Below, one piece after another: positions 43,917 through 53,663 of a stretch of 64,000 bases of DNA. Source of the DNA: Blautia hansenii (GTDB lineage Bacteria > Bacillota > Clostridia > Lachnospirales > Lachnospiraceae); the NCBI RefSeq assembly GCF_013304445.1, contig NZ_JAAITA010000002.1, forward strand, positions 124,001-188,000, in the 5' to 3' direction. A model generated the notes under the pieces. The model worked only from the letters and a program-made list of their open reading frames with translations. It did not search any database and was not told where the DNA came from. The stretch's first letter is position 1. Every line of letters starts with the position of its first letter. The translations under genes and the position numbers were made by a program.

Positions 43917-45299
43917 TTATCTTTTTTCCAAAAGTTTCTTTGCATTTTCCTCTACCTTTTTCTTATTCAATGGATATAAAAATACCAGAGATAAGAACAT
44001 CAGTACAAAAGCAATACCTGGAACCAGGCAGGTAATGTTATAGATTCCATTGACAACCGGTGTGTCAAAAGCGGTAGCCGTAGAGTATCCAACCATAGAC
44101 AGCAGTACCCCTGTCAAACCGGAAGACAAAGCCTGGCCCAGTTTTCTGCAGAAAGAGTAAATAGAATATACAGTTCCGTCAGAACGGCTTCCTGTTTTCA
44201 CTTCTGTATCATCGATAACATCGGTAATCATTGCCCAGCAAATCAGAATGAACATAGATACACCTACCCAGGTAATACAGTAGCACACCATCCACACAAT
44301 GACATTTTTTGTGTGCAAAACAAAGGCTACCAGCATGGGAACCGCTCCCAAAACAGAAGCTACAATGGCAATTTCTTTCTTTCCGATTTTTTTTGCAAAA
44401 GTTTCAATGAATGGAGACATAGCCAGTGTAATCATATGTCCAATCAGAGAAATCACGGAAAGAATTGCAATATTTCTAAAATAGTTTGGATACAGATAAG
44501 CTCCCATGTTTCCAAGAGAAATCTGTGCCAGAATCAGGAATAAAGAAGTAACGGCAATTCCGATTAATGCTTTATTTTGAATCAGGCTGTTTACCAGGAA
44601 CATCACAGAAAATTTCTCTGTTTTCTGTTCAATTTTCACACGTTCTGTAACCAGATTGTAGCACAGCAGATAACAGATTACGGCCAGAACCGAACAAATT
44701 ACGGCTGCAATGCTCATTCTTGTTCCGGAAAGCCACTGCTTTCCTTCACTGTCTGTATAGTATACAAACAATGGCAGAATTACACCAATGGCAATGTTTC
44801 CAAGTGTTGCACCAATGGTTCTCCAATTAGAGAGAGACGTTCTGTCTTCCGGTTTTTCGGAAATTGCGGAAGCCATAGAACCATAAGGAATGTTAATTCC
44901 TGTATAGCAGACACTTCCCCACAGCAGATAAGAAAAGAACATCCAGAACACCTTAAAAGCCATAGGCATGTCCTGGAACCAGGTAGCATACAAAAGCACT
45001 GATGCCACTGCCACTGGACCGCACATGCGCTTAAGCCATGGCGCAAATTTTCCTTTTGCTGTAGGTCTGCTTCTGTCTACAATCTGTCCCATGGTGATAT
45101 CCGTCACCGCATCCACAAATCTGGCTCCCATCATCATCATTCCGACGATAGCGGCAGAAACACCCATAATATCCGTATAAAACTTTAACAACATCATAGA
45201 GGACAATACGAAAGTAAGGTCATTTCCGAAATCACCAAACATATAGCCCACTTTATCCCGTATTCCAAACGGTTTTACATTCTTTTTCGTTGTGCTCAT
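43917..45299 (-). CDS. GPH-family sugar:cation symporter
   Basis: 460 residues, 12 membrane segments, start FGIRDKVGYMFGDFGNDLTF and DAVTDITMGQIVDRSRPTAKGKFAPWLK. These are the glycoside-pentoside-hexuronide (MelB/XynB/YicJ) signatures, with the Asp pair that binds the cation. YicJ in E. coli is next to a GH31 alpha-xylosidase (YicI), so an alpha-xyloside is one candidate cargo (inference). Good site GGAGG. Confidence 0.9.
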   Translation of the reverse strand: MSTTKKNVKPFGIRDKVGYMFGDFGNDLTFVLSSMMLLKFYTDIMGVSAAIVGMMMMGARFVDAVTDITMGQIVDRSRPTAKGKFAPWLKRMCGPVAVASVLLYATWFQDMPMAFKVFWMFFSYLLWGSVCYTGINIPYGSMASAISEKPEDRTSLSNWRTIGATLGNIAIGVILPLFVYYTDSEGKQWLSGTRMSIAAVICSVLAVICYLLCYNLVTERVKIEQKTEKFSVMFLVNSLIQNKALIGIAVTSLFLILAQISLGNMGAYLYPNYFRNIAILSVISLIGHMITLAMSPFIETFAKKIGKKEIAIVASVLGAVPMLVAFVLHTKNVIVWMVCYCITWVGVSMFILICWAMITDVIDDTEVKTGSRSDGTVYSIYSFCRKLGQALSSGLTGVLLSMVGYSTATAFDTPVVNGIYNITCLVPGIAFVLMFLSLVFLYPLNKKKVEENAKKLLEKR

Positions 45300-45320
45300 A
45301 GCAAACCTCCATTTTCTTTT

Positions 45321-47822
45321 TTACATTCCAATCATATCGAATTGTTCAAAAGACACGACTACTTTGTAATCCTTCTTTGGATTTTTATATTTAATCTGAA
45401 CTGATTTCAGACTCTGGCTGTAGTACCATCCAAACTCTGCCTCTTCAAATTTTCTCCTATGCAGGAAATGCGGTACTTCCTGTCCGTCCACCTGCACCCA
45501 GTAAGGCGCTTTTTCCCGGTGAATCATATCAATGTACATATCTTCCACCGCAGTTTCGTAGGAACCTTCATGAACAAACGACAGCGCTGTCTGCTCGCCG
45601 GCCTGCATAGTAATCCGGGTTTTCAGGTATGCCCCTTTTGTATATTCCATTGTAGCGCCGTCATCTTCATACAGAGTAAAGGCTCCGTCCCGGCCTGCTT
45701 CACATATCATCCGGATTGCAGTTACTTTCTGCTGCATAAGGTTGTTCAATTGATGCGCTGCCATAGGAATAATAGCTCCGCTTCTGATAAACAGCGGAAT
45801 GCTTCCCAGTTCTACCGGAAGTTCTACTGTCTGTCCGCCCTGATATTGGGTTCTGTTATAGAAATCATAGAAGATTTCACCTTCCGGAAGATATACTTTT
45901 CTGGTCTTTGCACCTTTTTCCACCACATTTGCTACCAACAGAGAGTCTCCGAACATAAAGTCCACACCCTCATCGTAACACTTGCTGTCATGCTGGAAAG
46001 CACTGCACATGGGCTCCATAATAGGAAGTCCAGTTTCATGGGCACGTTCCATGAGAGAATACAGATACGGAATCATCTGATACCGAAATTCAATGGCTTG
46101 GCGGATTTCCTCTTTGCAGCCACTGTACATCCACGGTTCTGTCACCGTATTGTCAATATTTGTAGAATGAATGGAAAATCTTGGCTGGAAAATTCCATTC
46201 TGAATCCACCTTACCAGCAGTTCCGCCTCTGGCGCTGGTCCGTAAAATCCTCCGATATCACATCCCTGGTTTGCCACACCGGACAGACTCATGCCCAGAA
46301 TGGTGGCAATATTGTATTTTAACGAATCCCAGCAAGTCAGATTGTCTCCGGCCCAGGTCTGTGCATATTTCTGAATCCCACTGTGTCCGGAACGGCAGAC
46401 AATGTAAGGTCTCTGGTTTCCAAACGTTTCCTGAATGGCCTCATCTGTCACATGACACATAATATTGGACATCACTGCTTTAAGCTGTCCAATCGTTCCG
46501 CCTTTTCCTTCAAAGGAACAGCGGCAATCCTTGTCTACCATACTGTCGTACTCACAGTTATCATTCCATACAGAATTGGTACCATAGTCCAGAACATTTT
46601 CTTTCAGAAGCTCTTTCCACTCTTCTCTGGTAGAAGCCTTAGTGAAATCCACAAACATTCCCTTTCCGCCCCACCAGGTTCCGATTCCCGGCTCATCCGT
46701 TTCACTGTCTTTGACAAACATGCCCTTTTCTTTCATCTCTTCCAGCATTGGATGTACCAGAAGAATTCCCGGCTTCACATTGGGAGAAACACAGATTCCT
46801 CGCTCCTTCATCTGGCTGAAAAACTCTTTTGGCTCTTTAAACCGTTTCTTATTCCAGGTAAATACGCAGCGTTTGATCCCCTCCTGTGTTTCAATGGCAC
46901 AGTATCCGGAAGATAACTGAAATCCGTCTGCAGGAATTCCCTCTTCTCTGGTTGTATCAATAAATTCCAAAATAGCGTCATCGCAGTCTGCTTCCAGTTC
47001 GGGATAATACATAGAAGATCCCAGATATCCCAGAGCATAGACAGGAAGCATAGCAGATTTCCCGGTCAGGTCTGTATAACGCTCTACCACGTCCCGGACA
47101 GCCGGACCTGCAATCAGAAACAAATCAATATCCCCTCCGTCTGTACGGTAACGGCTGTGGCGCTTCCAGTAATTGCTCTTTTCTTTTCCCATATCAAAAT
47201 CACATTCATACGTATTGTGGTAAAAATAACCCACGGCCTTCTGATGTTTCCGATTCAGTTTAATGTAAAACGGAATGTGTTTATAAAGAGAATCTGTTTC
47301 CTTTGGGTCATATCCCATTGCATCCTTGGGGCTCATTCCCATGAACTTCTGAGCCTTGTTGAACACTCCGCTCTTTTCTCCGAATCCGTAAAAACAGTCA
47401 TCCTCAGAAATTTCGCTGGTATGAATTCTCCGGTGATTGCTGTCTTCCATATAAGCAAGGTCTACAATATCGGCATGCAGCAACGTGTTATCCCTATCGT
47501 ATACGCAGATACGGAATGGATTTTTCTCCACCTCTACACGCAGCAGTTTTCCCTGCAGGATTGCTTTTTCTTCACCATCTGTTAATTCTGCTTTTGCCGG
47601 CTGTACCCGTGTCCGGTATTTCTTCATGAACACATCCATCCGGTCTTCCCAGGCTGTCATTACAAGACTGTAAGATTCCTCTGCAAACTCCCCATCAAAG
47701 CCTGCGCGGATTCTTAAAATAGAATCTGTCAAAAACAGAATACGGATTTCTACACTGTTCGTAGAAACAGAAAAATAATCTCCAATCTGTTTCACCTCTC
47801 CTGCCTGTAAACATAGTTTCAT
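45321..47822 (-). CDS. Glycoside hydrolase family 31 (GH31-C)
   Basis: 833 residues from MKLCLQAGEVKQ; AGGAGG six bases upstream selects this ATG over 47837, and it makes the protein exactly as long as GH31-B. Nucleophile Asp in NSVWNDNCEYDS, acid/base in WAGDNLTCW. Most of the barrel is identical or nearly so to GH31-B, so they are recent paralogues. It leads an operon with a GPH symporter and an esterase. Its promoter element matches that of GH31-B. Confidence 0.9.
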   Translation of the reverse strand: MKLCLQAGEVKQIGDYFSVSTNSVEIRILFLTDSILRIRAGFDGEFAEESYSLVMTAWEDRMDVFMKKYRTRVQPAKAELTDGEEKAILQGKLLRVEVEKNPFRICVYDRDNTLLHADIVDLAYMEDSNHRRIHTSEISEDDCFYGFGEKSGVFNKAQKFMGMSPKDAMGYDPKETDSLYKHIPFYIKLNRKHQKAVGYFYHNTYECDFDMGKEKSNYWKRHSRYRTDGGDIDLFLIAGPAVRDVVERYTDLTGKSAMLPVYALGYLGSSMYYPELEADCDDAILEFIDTTREEGIPADGFQLSSGYCAIETQEGIKRCVFTWNKKRFKEPKEFFSQMKERGICVSPNVKPGILLVHPMLEEMKEKGMFVKDSETDEPGIGTWWGGKGMFVDFTKASTREEWKELLKENVLDYGTNSVWNDNCEYDSMVDKDCRCSFEGKGGTIGQLKAVMSNIMCHVTDEAIQETFGNQRPYIVCRSGHSGIQKYAQTWAGDNLTCWDSLKYNIATILGMSLSGVANQGCDIGGFYGPAPEAELLVRWIQNGIFQPRFSIHSTNIDNTVTEPWMYSGCKEEIRQAIEFRYQMIPYLYSLMERAHETGLPIMEPMCSAFQHDSKCYDEGVDFMFGDSLLVANVVEKGAKTRKVYLPEGEIFYDFYNRTQYQGGQTVELPVELGSIPLFIRSGAIIPMAAHQLNNLMQQKVTAIRMICEAGRDGAFTLYEDDGATMEYTKGAYLKTRITMQAGEQTALSFVHEGSYETAVEDMYIDMIHREKAPYWVQVDGQEVPHFLHRRKFEEAEFGWYYSQSLKSVQIKYKNPKKDYKVVVSFEQFDMIGM

Positions 47823-47862
47823 GATGTTCCTCCTCATGTCTTCTTACACAATTTGCGCTTTT

Positions 47863-47935
47863 ATTATAATGACTTCTTTTCGAAAAAAGTAGACTAAAAT
47901 TGCTTTAAACGCTTGATTTTTTTACTTATTTTGCT
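47863..47935 (-). promoter_or_regulatory. Promoter and paired AGCAA element of the GH31-C operon
   Basis: On the minus strand: AGCAAAATAAGTAAAAAA (from 47935), a second AGCAA ending at 47900, GTCTA, 26 bases from the start of GTCTA to TATAAT (47868-47863). Spacing from the inner AGCAA to the -10 equals that at GH31-B (32 bases between end points). Confidence 0.65.
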
Positions 47936-48021
47936 ATTTTAAAAGATTAACAAAGCGCAAATACAGAATAATAACCACTTGAAATCATGGTATAGAAATT
48001 GTTGAGCACCGGATTTCCCTC

Positions 48022-48050
48022 TTTACAAATAGTTTTAAAAACTATATAAT
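48022..48050 (+). promoter_or_regulatory. Promoter of the DUF1836 gene with palindromic spacer
   Basis: TTTACA (48022-48027), 17 bases, TATAAT (48045-48050). The spacer holds a perfect inverted repeat ATAGTTTT-A-AAAACTAT (48029-48045), so a bound repressor would block the promoter. Confidence 0.65.
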
Positions 48051-48071
48051 GAGGAGCAGAGGTGATAACAT

Positions 48072-48686
48072 ATGACAATAGACACAAAAGACATTTTAAA
48101 CAGTATTCTCGCCAGTATCTCCCGCATTGATTACATCAAGCTGGAAGAGATTCCCGGCATTCATTTATATATGGATCAGGTGACTACTTTCATGGAAGAA
48201 CATCTCTCTTCCTCCAAACGTCATCCCGAGGACAAGGTTCTGACCAAGACCATGATTAACAATTATGCCAAGAACCATCTCCTGCCGCCGCCTGTGAAGA
48301 AAAAATATTCCAAAGAACACATTCTGATGCTGACATTTATTTATTATTTTAAAAATATTATGTCCATCAGTGATATTCAGGTGCTTCTTGGTCCTGTGGC
48401 AGAACAGTTTTTCCCCGGCGAGGGAAGTCTGAAGCTTACAGAAGTCTATGAAGAAATCATGAATCTGGAGCTGGAACAGATTGAACCTCTGGTAAAAGAT
48501 ATTACCAGAAAATTCCGGAAGGCCGGAACTTCCTTTCCGGATGCAGATACCACAGAACAGGAATTTTTACAGAAATTTGCATTTATCTGCATGTTAAGTT
48601 TTGATGTTTATGTAAAAAAGCAGGTCATCGAAAATCTCATTGACCAGATGACGCCTGCTTCTGATGAAAAGTCAAAAAAACGGTAA
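48072..48686 (+). CDS. DUF1836-family protein
   Basis: 204 residues; GAGGTGATAACAT before the ATG. DUF1836 pattern: an N-terminal helical part with MINNYAKNHLLPPPVKKKYSKEHI, typical of MerR-like winged-helix proteins, then a helical C-terminal part. It is probably a DNA-binding regulator, and the palindrome in its own promoter suggests self-control. Its true targets are unknown. Confidence 0.8.
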   Translation: MTIDTKDILNSILASISRIDYIKLEEIPGIHLYMDQVTTFMEEHLSSSKRHPEDKVLTKTMINNYAKNHLLPPPVKKKYSKEHILMLTFIYYFKNIMSISDIQVLLGPVAEQFFPGEGSLKLTEVYEEIMNLELEQIEPLVKDITRKFRKAGTSFPDADTTEQEFLQKFAFICMLSFDVYVKKQVIENLIDQMTPASDEKSKKR

Positions 48687-48710
48687 CAGAAATTTCTGCT
48701 ACCGTTTTTT
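48678..48710. terminator. Bidirectional hairpin terminator
   Basis: AAACGGTAACAGAAA / TTTCTGCTACCGTTT stem with T-run; the first arm overlaps the DUF1836 stop. It lies between convergent genes. Confidence 0.85.
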
Positions 48711-48729
48711 GTACTGTACCACGAATATT

Positions 48730-49023
48730 TTATTTTCCGTCTTCAATTCGCTCAAATACCATATCATATCCGTCATTTCCATAGTTCAGGCTTCTGTTGA
48801 CACGGCTGATGGTAGCTGTGGATGCACCTGTTTTCTCAGAAATTTCCAGATAAGTTCTCTTTTCCTTCAACATTTTTGCCACTTCGAAACGCTGGGATAA
48901 AGATAAAATTTCATTTACTGTACACACATCTTCAAAAAATAAATAACATTCTTCTTTGTTCTTTAAACTCAGAACAGCGTCAAACAAAGAATCAACTGCC
49001 TCTGTATGAATTTTCTTACTCAT
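48730..49023 (-). CDS. TrpR-like repressor (YerC/YecD family)
   Basis: 97 residues from MSKKIHTEAVDSLF; AAGGAG precedes. TrpR-superfamily helix-turn-helix: EILSLSQRFEVAKMLKEKRTYLEISEKTGASTATISRVNRSL (about 38-80). YerC/YecD proteins are conserved in Firmicutes. The tryptophan-binding residues of TrpR are not expected to be kept, and the ligand is unknown. Monocistronic. Confidence 0.88.
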   Translation of the reverse strand: MSKKIHTEAVDSLFDAVLSLKNKEECYLFFEDVCTVNEILSLSQRFEVAKMLKEKRTYLEISEKTGASTATISRVNRSLNYGNDGYDMVFERIEDGK

Positions 49024-49210
49024 AATCCATGTTCTCCTTACATTTGTAGTATGCACCCCTGAAAGGCCTCTGCCAAGGGCTGTGCCATGCTTCCTTTTGT
49101 GCATTAGCACTTTACCAGTTATACCTTTCATCACTCACATATATATTAGCACAGTAAATTTTTAAAGTAAAGAATCCAAAGGCATATTTTTAGGAATTTT
49201 TCTAAAAATT

Positions 49211-49933
49211 TTATAAATTCCTGTATTTGTTAACATACTTCTTTAATTCTGCCCCGCTTCTGTTTACAATCAGTTCTTCCGGAAACTTCATATCCCGGAA
49301 AATTTCAAATGCATATTTATGAAAACCTACCAGAGTATCTGTATGGGCGTCACTGTTTGCTACCACGGGCACTTCATATTCCCGGCAGTATTTCAGCATA
49401 GTTCTGATGTTTTCCTCACCGCCCTGCCGGGTACATCTGGGGTCCAGAGAATTGTTATTGACTTCTAAAAGGACGCCATACTCCTTCGCTGCCTGCACCA
49501 GGGCCAGATAATCTATGGGATATCTGCCGTCATCGGGATGTCCTATGATATTGACATAGGGATTTTTCATGACTTCCAGGCAGGTCTGTGTGTTTTCTTC
49601 TCTGGTTCCCGGTTTGATACAGGGAATGTGAAGGCTGGCTATCACCATGTCCATTTTCTTCATGGTGCTGTCTTCCATGTCCACGCGGCCCTCATAATCC
49701 ATAATGTTTACCTCTGCCCCCAACAGCAGTTCCACACCGTACATACTTCTCTCCACCATTTTCAGATTTTCAAAATAAAAGGCGCCGCAGGTTCCCGGCA
49801 TGGACACTGCGTGTTCGGTAATCCCCAGAATTTCCAGTCCCTTCTCAGAAGCTGCCTTTGCCATTTCCCGCATGGTGTTGTACGCATGTCCGCTGGCAAG
49901 TGTATGGGTGTGTACATCTAAAATATCTCGCAC
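49211..49933 (-). CDS. PHP-domain phosphoesterase (YcdX-like)
   Basis: 240 residues with a GTG start and AAAGG upstream. PHP metal motifs: DVHTHT (His8/His10 region), GITEHA, GAEVN, SLHIP, GHPDDGRYP and NSDAHT. YcdX-type enzymes bind three metals and hydrolyse phosphoesters of unknown physiological kind. It lies downstream of the xylulokinase terminator, so it is probably independent. Confidence 0.88.
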   Translation of the reverse strand: MRDILDVHTHTLASGHAYNTMREMAKAASEKGLEILGITEHAVSMPGTCGAFYFENLKMVERSMYGVELLLGAEVNIMDYEGRVDMEDSTMKKMDMVIASLHIPCIKPGTREENTQTCLEVMKNPYVNIIGHPDDGRYPIDYLALVQAAKEYGVLLEVNNNSLDPRCTRQGGEENIRTMLKYCREYEVPVVANSDAHTDTLVGFHKYAFEIFRDMKFPEELIVNRSGAELKKYVNKYRNL

Positions 49934-49973
49934 TTTGTATCATTCCTTTCTGTTTTTTAGTTCAGTATAACAC

Positions 49974-50008
49974 AAAAGAACCGCAGAAGCAGTACTTCCG
50001 CAGTCCTT
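49974..50008 (-). terminator. Terminator of the isomerase-kinase operon
   Basis: Minus-strand hairpin ACTGCGGAAG / CTTCTGCGGT followed by TCTTTTG, about 20 bases after the xylulokinase stop. Confidence 0.65.
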
Positions 50009-50028
50009 TCCCTTGTGTCTCAGGTATA

Positions 50029-51498
50029 TTAAATAATTTCTCCAAATAATTCTTTTACAGTCGGATAAATTTTTGCAAATTTCCGATATTTTTCTTCATA
50101 TTTAGCAGCCAGTTCCGGCTCCGGTTCCACGGTGTCAATGACTTTTACAATCTTCTCTGCCGCTTCCTCCACGGAGGTATACTCTCCGTTTGCCACAGCC
50201 GCCAGCATAGCGCCCCCAAGAGCCGGGCCTTCCTCGGACTCAATGACATCCACTTTTACATTCAGAATGTTTGCAATCATCTTTTTCCACAACGGACTCT
50301 TTGCCCCGCCGCCGCAGATTTTAGTTCTCTCAATCTGAATTCCCAGCGATTTTGCCACTTCAAAGGAATCCCGGATAGCAAAAGCCACGCCCTCTAAAAC
50401 GGCCTGTGTCATATCGGCTCTGGTACTGTCCATAGTAAGTCCGATAAAGGTTCCCCTGGCATTGGGATTGTTGTGAGGAGAACGCTCGCCCATAAGATAC
50501 GGCAGGAAAAATACCTTGTTCTCTCCCAACTTTGTAATCTTTGCCTGTTCTCCTGCATAGTCCGCAGTACCGATAATTTCATCCATCCACCATTTATTGC
50601 AGGAAGCCGCGCTTAACATACAGCCCATGAGATGATAGTTCCCATCTGCGTGTGCAAAAGCATGAAGGGCATTGTATGGGTCTACGCCAAACTCCTTGCT
50701 GGAAATAAAGATCGTTCCGCTGGTTCCCAGAGAAATATTGCATCTTCCGTCTCCTACGGTTCCTGTTCCCACAGCAGCAGCGGCATTGTCTCCGGCCCCT
50801 GCCACGATTTTACAGGAAGCGGGAATTCCCAGTTCCTCTGCCAGTTCCGGTTTCAGAGTGCCTACGGTTTCATAGCTTTCAAAAAGCTCTGGCATCTGTT
50901 CTTCTGAAATACCGCAGATATCCAGCATTTCCTTAGACCAGCAGCGGTTCTTCACATCCAGAAGCAGCATGCCGGAGGCATCGGACATATCGCTGCAGTG
51001 TACCCCAGACAGTTTATACGCCAGATAATCCTTTGGCAGCATGATTTTTTTGATTTTCTGAAAGTTTTCAGGTTCATGCTCTTTTACCCAGAGAATTTTC
51101 GGTGCGGTAAAGCCTGCAAAGGCAATGTTTGCCGTATACTCGGACAGTTTTTCTTTCCCAATCACCTGATTCAAATAGTCGGTTTCTTTTCCGGTTCTTC
51201 CATCATTCCAGAGGATGGCAGGACGAATGACTTCGTCCTTTTCATCCAGAATCACCAGACCATGCATCTGGCCGCCAAAACTGATACCTGCCACCTGGCT
51301 CTTGTCGCACTCTGCTGTCAGTTCTTTGATTCCCTCAAGACTCTGCTTCCACCAGTCCTCCGGATTCTGTTCGGACCAGCCGGGGTGCGGGAAAGACAGC
51401 GGATATTCTCTGGAAACAATTTTCTGAATCTTGCCCTCTGCGTCCATCAAAAGCAGTTTGACTGCAGAGGTTCCTAAATCAACACCAATATATAACAT
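50029..51498 (-). CDS. xylB: Xylulokinase-like FGGY carbohydrate kinase
   Basis: 489 residues, full length. FGGY kinase with IGVDLGTSAVKLLL, substrate-binding GISFGGQMHGLV and WNDGRT, catalytic Asp in VAGAGDNAAAAVGTG, SLGTSGTIF, and GGGAKSPLWKKM. The MHGLV and WNDGRT blocks are those of XylB. Its partner here is not XylA but a FucI/AraA-like isomerase, so another ketose is possible. Last gene of the operon DUF4867 - isomerase - kinase. Confidence 0.85.
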   Translation of the reverse strand: MLYIGVDLGTSAVKLLLMDAEGKIQKIVSREYPLSFPHPGWSEQNPEDWWKQSLEGIKELTAECDKSQVAGISFGGQMHGLVILDEKDEVIRPAILWNDGRTGKETDYLNQVIGKEKLSEYTANIAFAGFTAPKILWVKEHEPENFQKIKKIMLPKDYLAYKLSGVHCSDMSDASGMLLLDVKNRCWSKEMLDICGISEEQMPELFESYETVGTLKPELAEELGIPASCKIVAGAGDNAAAAVGTGTVGDGRCNISLGTSGTIFISSKEFGVDPYNALHAFAHADGNYHLMGCMLSAASCNKWWMDEIIGTADYAGEQAKITKLGENKVFFLPYLMGERSPHNNPNARGTFIGLTMDSTRADMTQAVLEGVAFAIRDSFEVAKSLGIQIERTKICGGGAKSPLWKKMIANILNVKVDVIESEEGPALGGAMLAAVANGEYTSVEEAAEKIVKVIDTVEPEPELAAKYEEKYRKFAKIYPTVKELFGEII

Positions 51499-51510
51499 GC
51501 TTTTCTCCTT

Positions 51511-52989
51511 TTATGCAAATGGGTTTTCTGTCGGATACAGTGTTCCCTTCGGCTGATTGTAATTGATTTCTTCCACCTCTACACCCAGGTATTTGAATAC
51601 TTCATACAGGGCTTTTCCAAAGTGTCCGAAAGCAACGGCTCCGTGGTGCGGATAATTTTTCTCTACCAGTACATGACGGTAGAAACGTCCCATTTCCGGA
51701 ATTGCAAAGATACCGATACCGCCAAAGCTCTGTGTTGCTACAGGCAGAACCTCACCCTGTGCAATGTAAGCGCGAAGTTTGCAGTCTGCAGTGCTCTGGA
51801 GACGATAGAAGGTAATGTCGCCCGGAATGATATCTCCTTCCAGAGTTCCCTGTGTTACTTCTTCCGGCAGAGTTCTGGCCATAATCATCTGATATTTCAT
51901 AGAACATGCTGTCAGCTTGCTTGCTGCTGTATTTCCGCAGTGGAAGCCCATAAACGTATCTTTCTGTGTATAGTTGTATTTTCCTTTGATTTCATCATCG
52001 TAAATATATGCCGGAACGGTATTGTTAATATCCAGCAGAGTAACGGTATCCTGGCTGATAACTGTACCGATATATTCGCTTAAAGTTCCCCAGATATCTA
52101 CTTCGCAGGAAACCGGAATGCCTCTGTCTGTCAGACGGCTATTTACATAACATGGAACAAAGCCAAACTGTGTCTGGAAAGCAGGCCAGCATTTGGTTGT
52201 CAGTGTCACATATTTTCTGCAGCCTTTGTGTGCTTCCACCCAGTCTAAAAGAGTGATTTCGTACTGTGCCAGTTTTGGCAGAATTTCCGGTTTCATGTTG
52301 CCTTCACCAAGCTCTGCTTCCATTTCTTTTACTACGTCAGGAATACGCGGGTCATCTGCATGTTTGTTGAATGCTTCAAATAAGTCTAACTCTGAGTTTT
52401 CTTCGATTTCCACACCTAAATCATATAATCTCTTAATAGGCGCATTGCAGGCCAGAAAGTTGGTCGGACGAGGACCAAAGCTGATGATTTTTAAGTTTCT
52501 TACCGCAACTAATGCTCTTGCAACCGGTGCAAATTCATGAATCATTTCTGCTACTTCTTCAGCAGTTCCAACCGGATATTCCGGAATGTATGCTTTTAAG
52601 TTACGCAGTTTTAAGTTGTAGCTTGCATTTAACATACCGCAGTAAGCGTCGCCTCTGCCCTGCACCAGGTTGCCTTCTTCTGCTGCTGCAACTACCATGG
52701 ACGGACCGTGGAATGCTTTTACCAGCATGGTTTCTTCTGTTTCCGGTCCGAAGTTTCCAAGGTAAACTACCTGTGCGTTGCAGCCTGCCTCTCTTAAATC
52801 CTTAGAAGCCTTCATCATATCGGTTTCGCTTTCCACAACAACAGGACATTCGTAGATTTCTCCGCCAAAGTTTTTCTTATATGCTTCCACAACTGCTTTT
52901 CTTCTGTTTTCAGATAAAGACATTGGGAAACAGTCACGGCTTACTGCCACGATTCCTAATTTTAATTCTGGCATATTTGATAAATTCAT
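51511..52989 (-). CDS. L-fucose/L-arabinose isomerase-family protein
   Basis: 492 residues; AGGAGG before the ATG. The N-terminal Rossmann-like domain (KLGIVAVSRDCFPMSLSENRR) and FucI/AraA-type core include SCEVDIWGTLSEY, with candidate metal ligands Glu and Asp, and MGFHCGNTA with a candidate His ligand. FucI proteins are about 590 residues and AraA about 500. This belongs to the wider family of uncertain substrate. It would convert an aldose to the ketose used by the adjacent kinase. Confidence 0.8.
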   Translation of the reverse strand: MNLSNMPELKLGIVAVSRDCFPMSLSENRRKAVVEAYKKNFGGEIYECPVVVESETDMMKASKDLREAGCNAQVVYLGNFGPETEETMLVKAFHGPSMVVAAAEEGNLVQGRGDAYCGMLNASYNLKLRNLKAYIPEYPVGTAEEVAEMIHEFAPVARALVAVRNLKIISFGPRPTNFLACNAPIKRLYDLGVEIEENSELDLFEAFNKHADDPRIPDVVKEMEAELGEGNMKPEILPKLAQYEITLLDWVEAHKGCRKYVTLTTKCWPAFQTQFGFVPCYVNSRLTDRGIPVSCEVDIWGTLSEYIGTVISQDTVTLLDINNTVPAYIYDDEIKGKYNYTQKDTFMGFHCGNTAASKLTACSMKYQMIMARTLPEEVTQGTLEGDIIPGDITFYRLQSTADCKLRAYIAQGEVLPVATQSFGGIGIFAIPEMGRFYRHVLVEKNYPHHGAVAFGHFGKALYEVFKYLGVEVEEINYNQPKGTLYPTENPFA

Positions 52990-53023
52990 AGTATTTTCCT
53001 CCTGATTCTTGTCATATTCTCTC

Positions 53024-53644
53024 TTATTTTATAGATAAATTTTCGCCCTTTAAGCCTTCAAAAGCATCCTCAATGTTTGCCTCTTTATGGGCAATGAGCC
53101 ATTTGTTTCTTGCAAAAAGCAACTTATCCTCAGGTGTATTTCCCGTGGTTTTCGGTGCTTCTGTATTGGTTCCTTTTGGCAGCACAACGGCAGTGCAGAA
53201 CTTGTTTTCATGGGCATTGCACGGCGCATAGTGCAGTGTTGTGGCATAGACTTCCACCACGGTTCCCGCAGGTATGAAAAAGGCCTCCATCTTAGAAGTG
53301 TCGTATGTAAAATCCTCTTCAATGTCCTGTTCTTTTCCCAGAATCAGAATCAAATCGGTAAGAGCCACATTCACTTCAGAGTCTCTGTGATACTCCACTG
53401 CATTCAGCAGATAATTGCTGCCGCTGCAGTATCCAATCTGTATGGGCATTCCTCCAAACAGACTATTGCCAATCTCTTCACAGCAGCCGCATGCTTCCAG
53501 CTTGCTGTCCGATGCCACATAAATCACATCATCCGGCTGTGGAACTTCCTTTAAAGCTGTGAGAAGTTCAGATACATCCATGCCCTCCACTACTTTGCCA
53601 TACGCTTGAAAGGCCGGGTCTGTAACCTTCAAAATATTCATCAC
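53024..53644 (-). CDS. DUF4867-family protein (cupin-like)
   Basis: 206 residues if the GTG at 53644 is used, 205 from the next ATG; GGAGG fits either. The beta-rich sequence with FFIPAGTVVEVYATTLHYAPCNA resembles a cupin-like sugar-acid isomerase fold. DUF4867 genes are repeatedly found beside sugar isomerase and kinase genes in Firmicutes. It might act as a mutarotase or isomerase for the same sugar (inference). First gene of the operon; XylR-like palindrome upstream. Confidence 0.78.
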   Translation of the reverse strand: MMNILKVTDPAFQAYGKVVEGMDVSELLTALKEVPQPDDVIYVASDSKLEACGCCEEIGNSLFGGMPIQIGYCSGSNYLLNAVEYHRDSEVNVALTDLILILGKEQDIEEDFTYDTSKMEAFFIPAGTVVEVYATTLHYAPCNAHENKFCTAVVLPKGTNTEAPKTTGNTPEDKLLFARNKWLIAHKEANIEDAFEGLKGENLSIK

Positions 53645-53663
53645 GCACTGAAACCTCCTTACT

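Noticed and set aside
45459-46322. 287-codon plus-strand frame opposite GH31-C
   Set aside because: Same kind of antisense shadow; the equivalent frame opposite GH31-B is broken.
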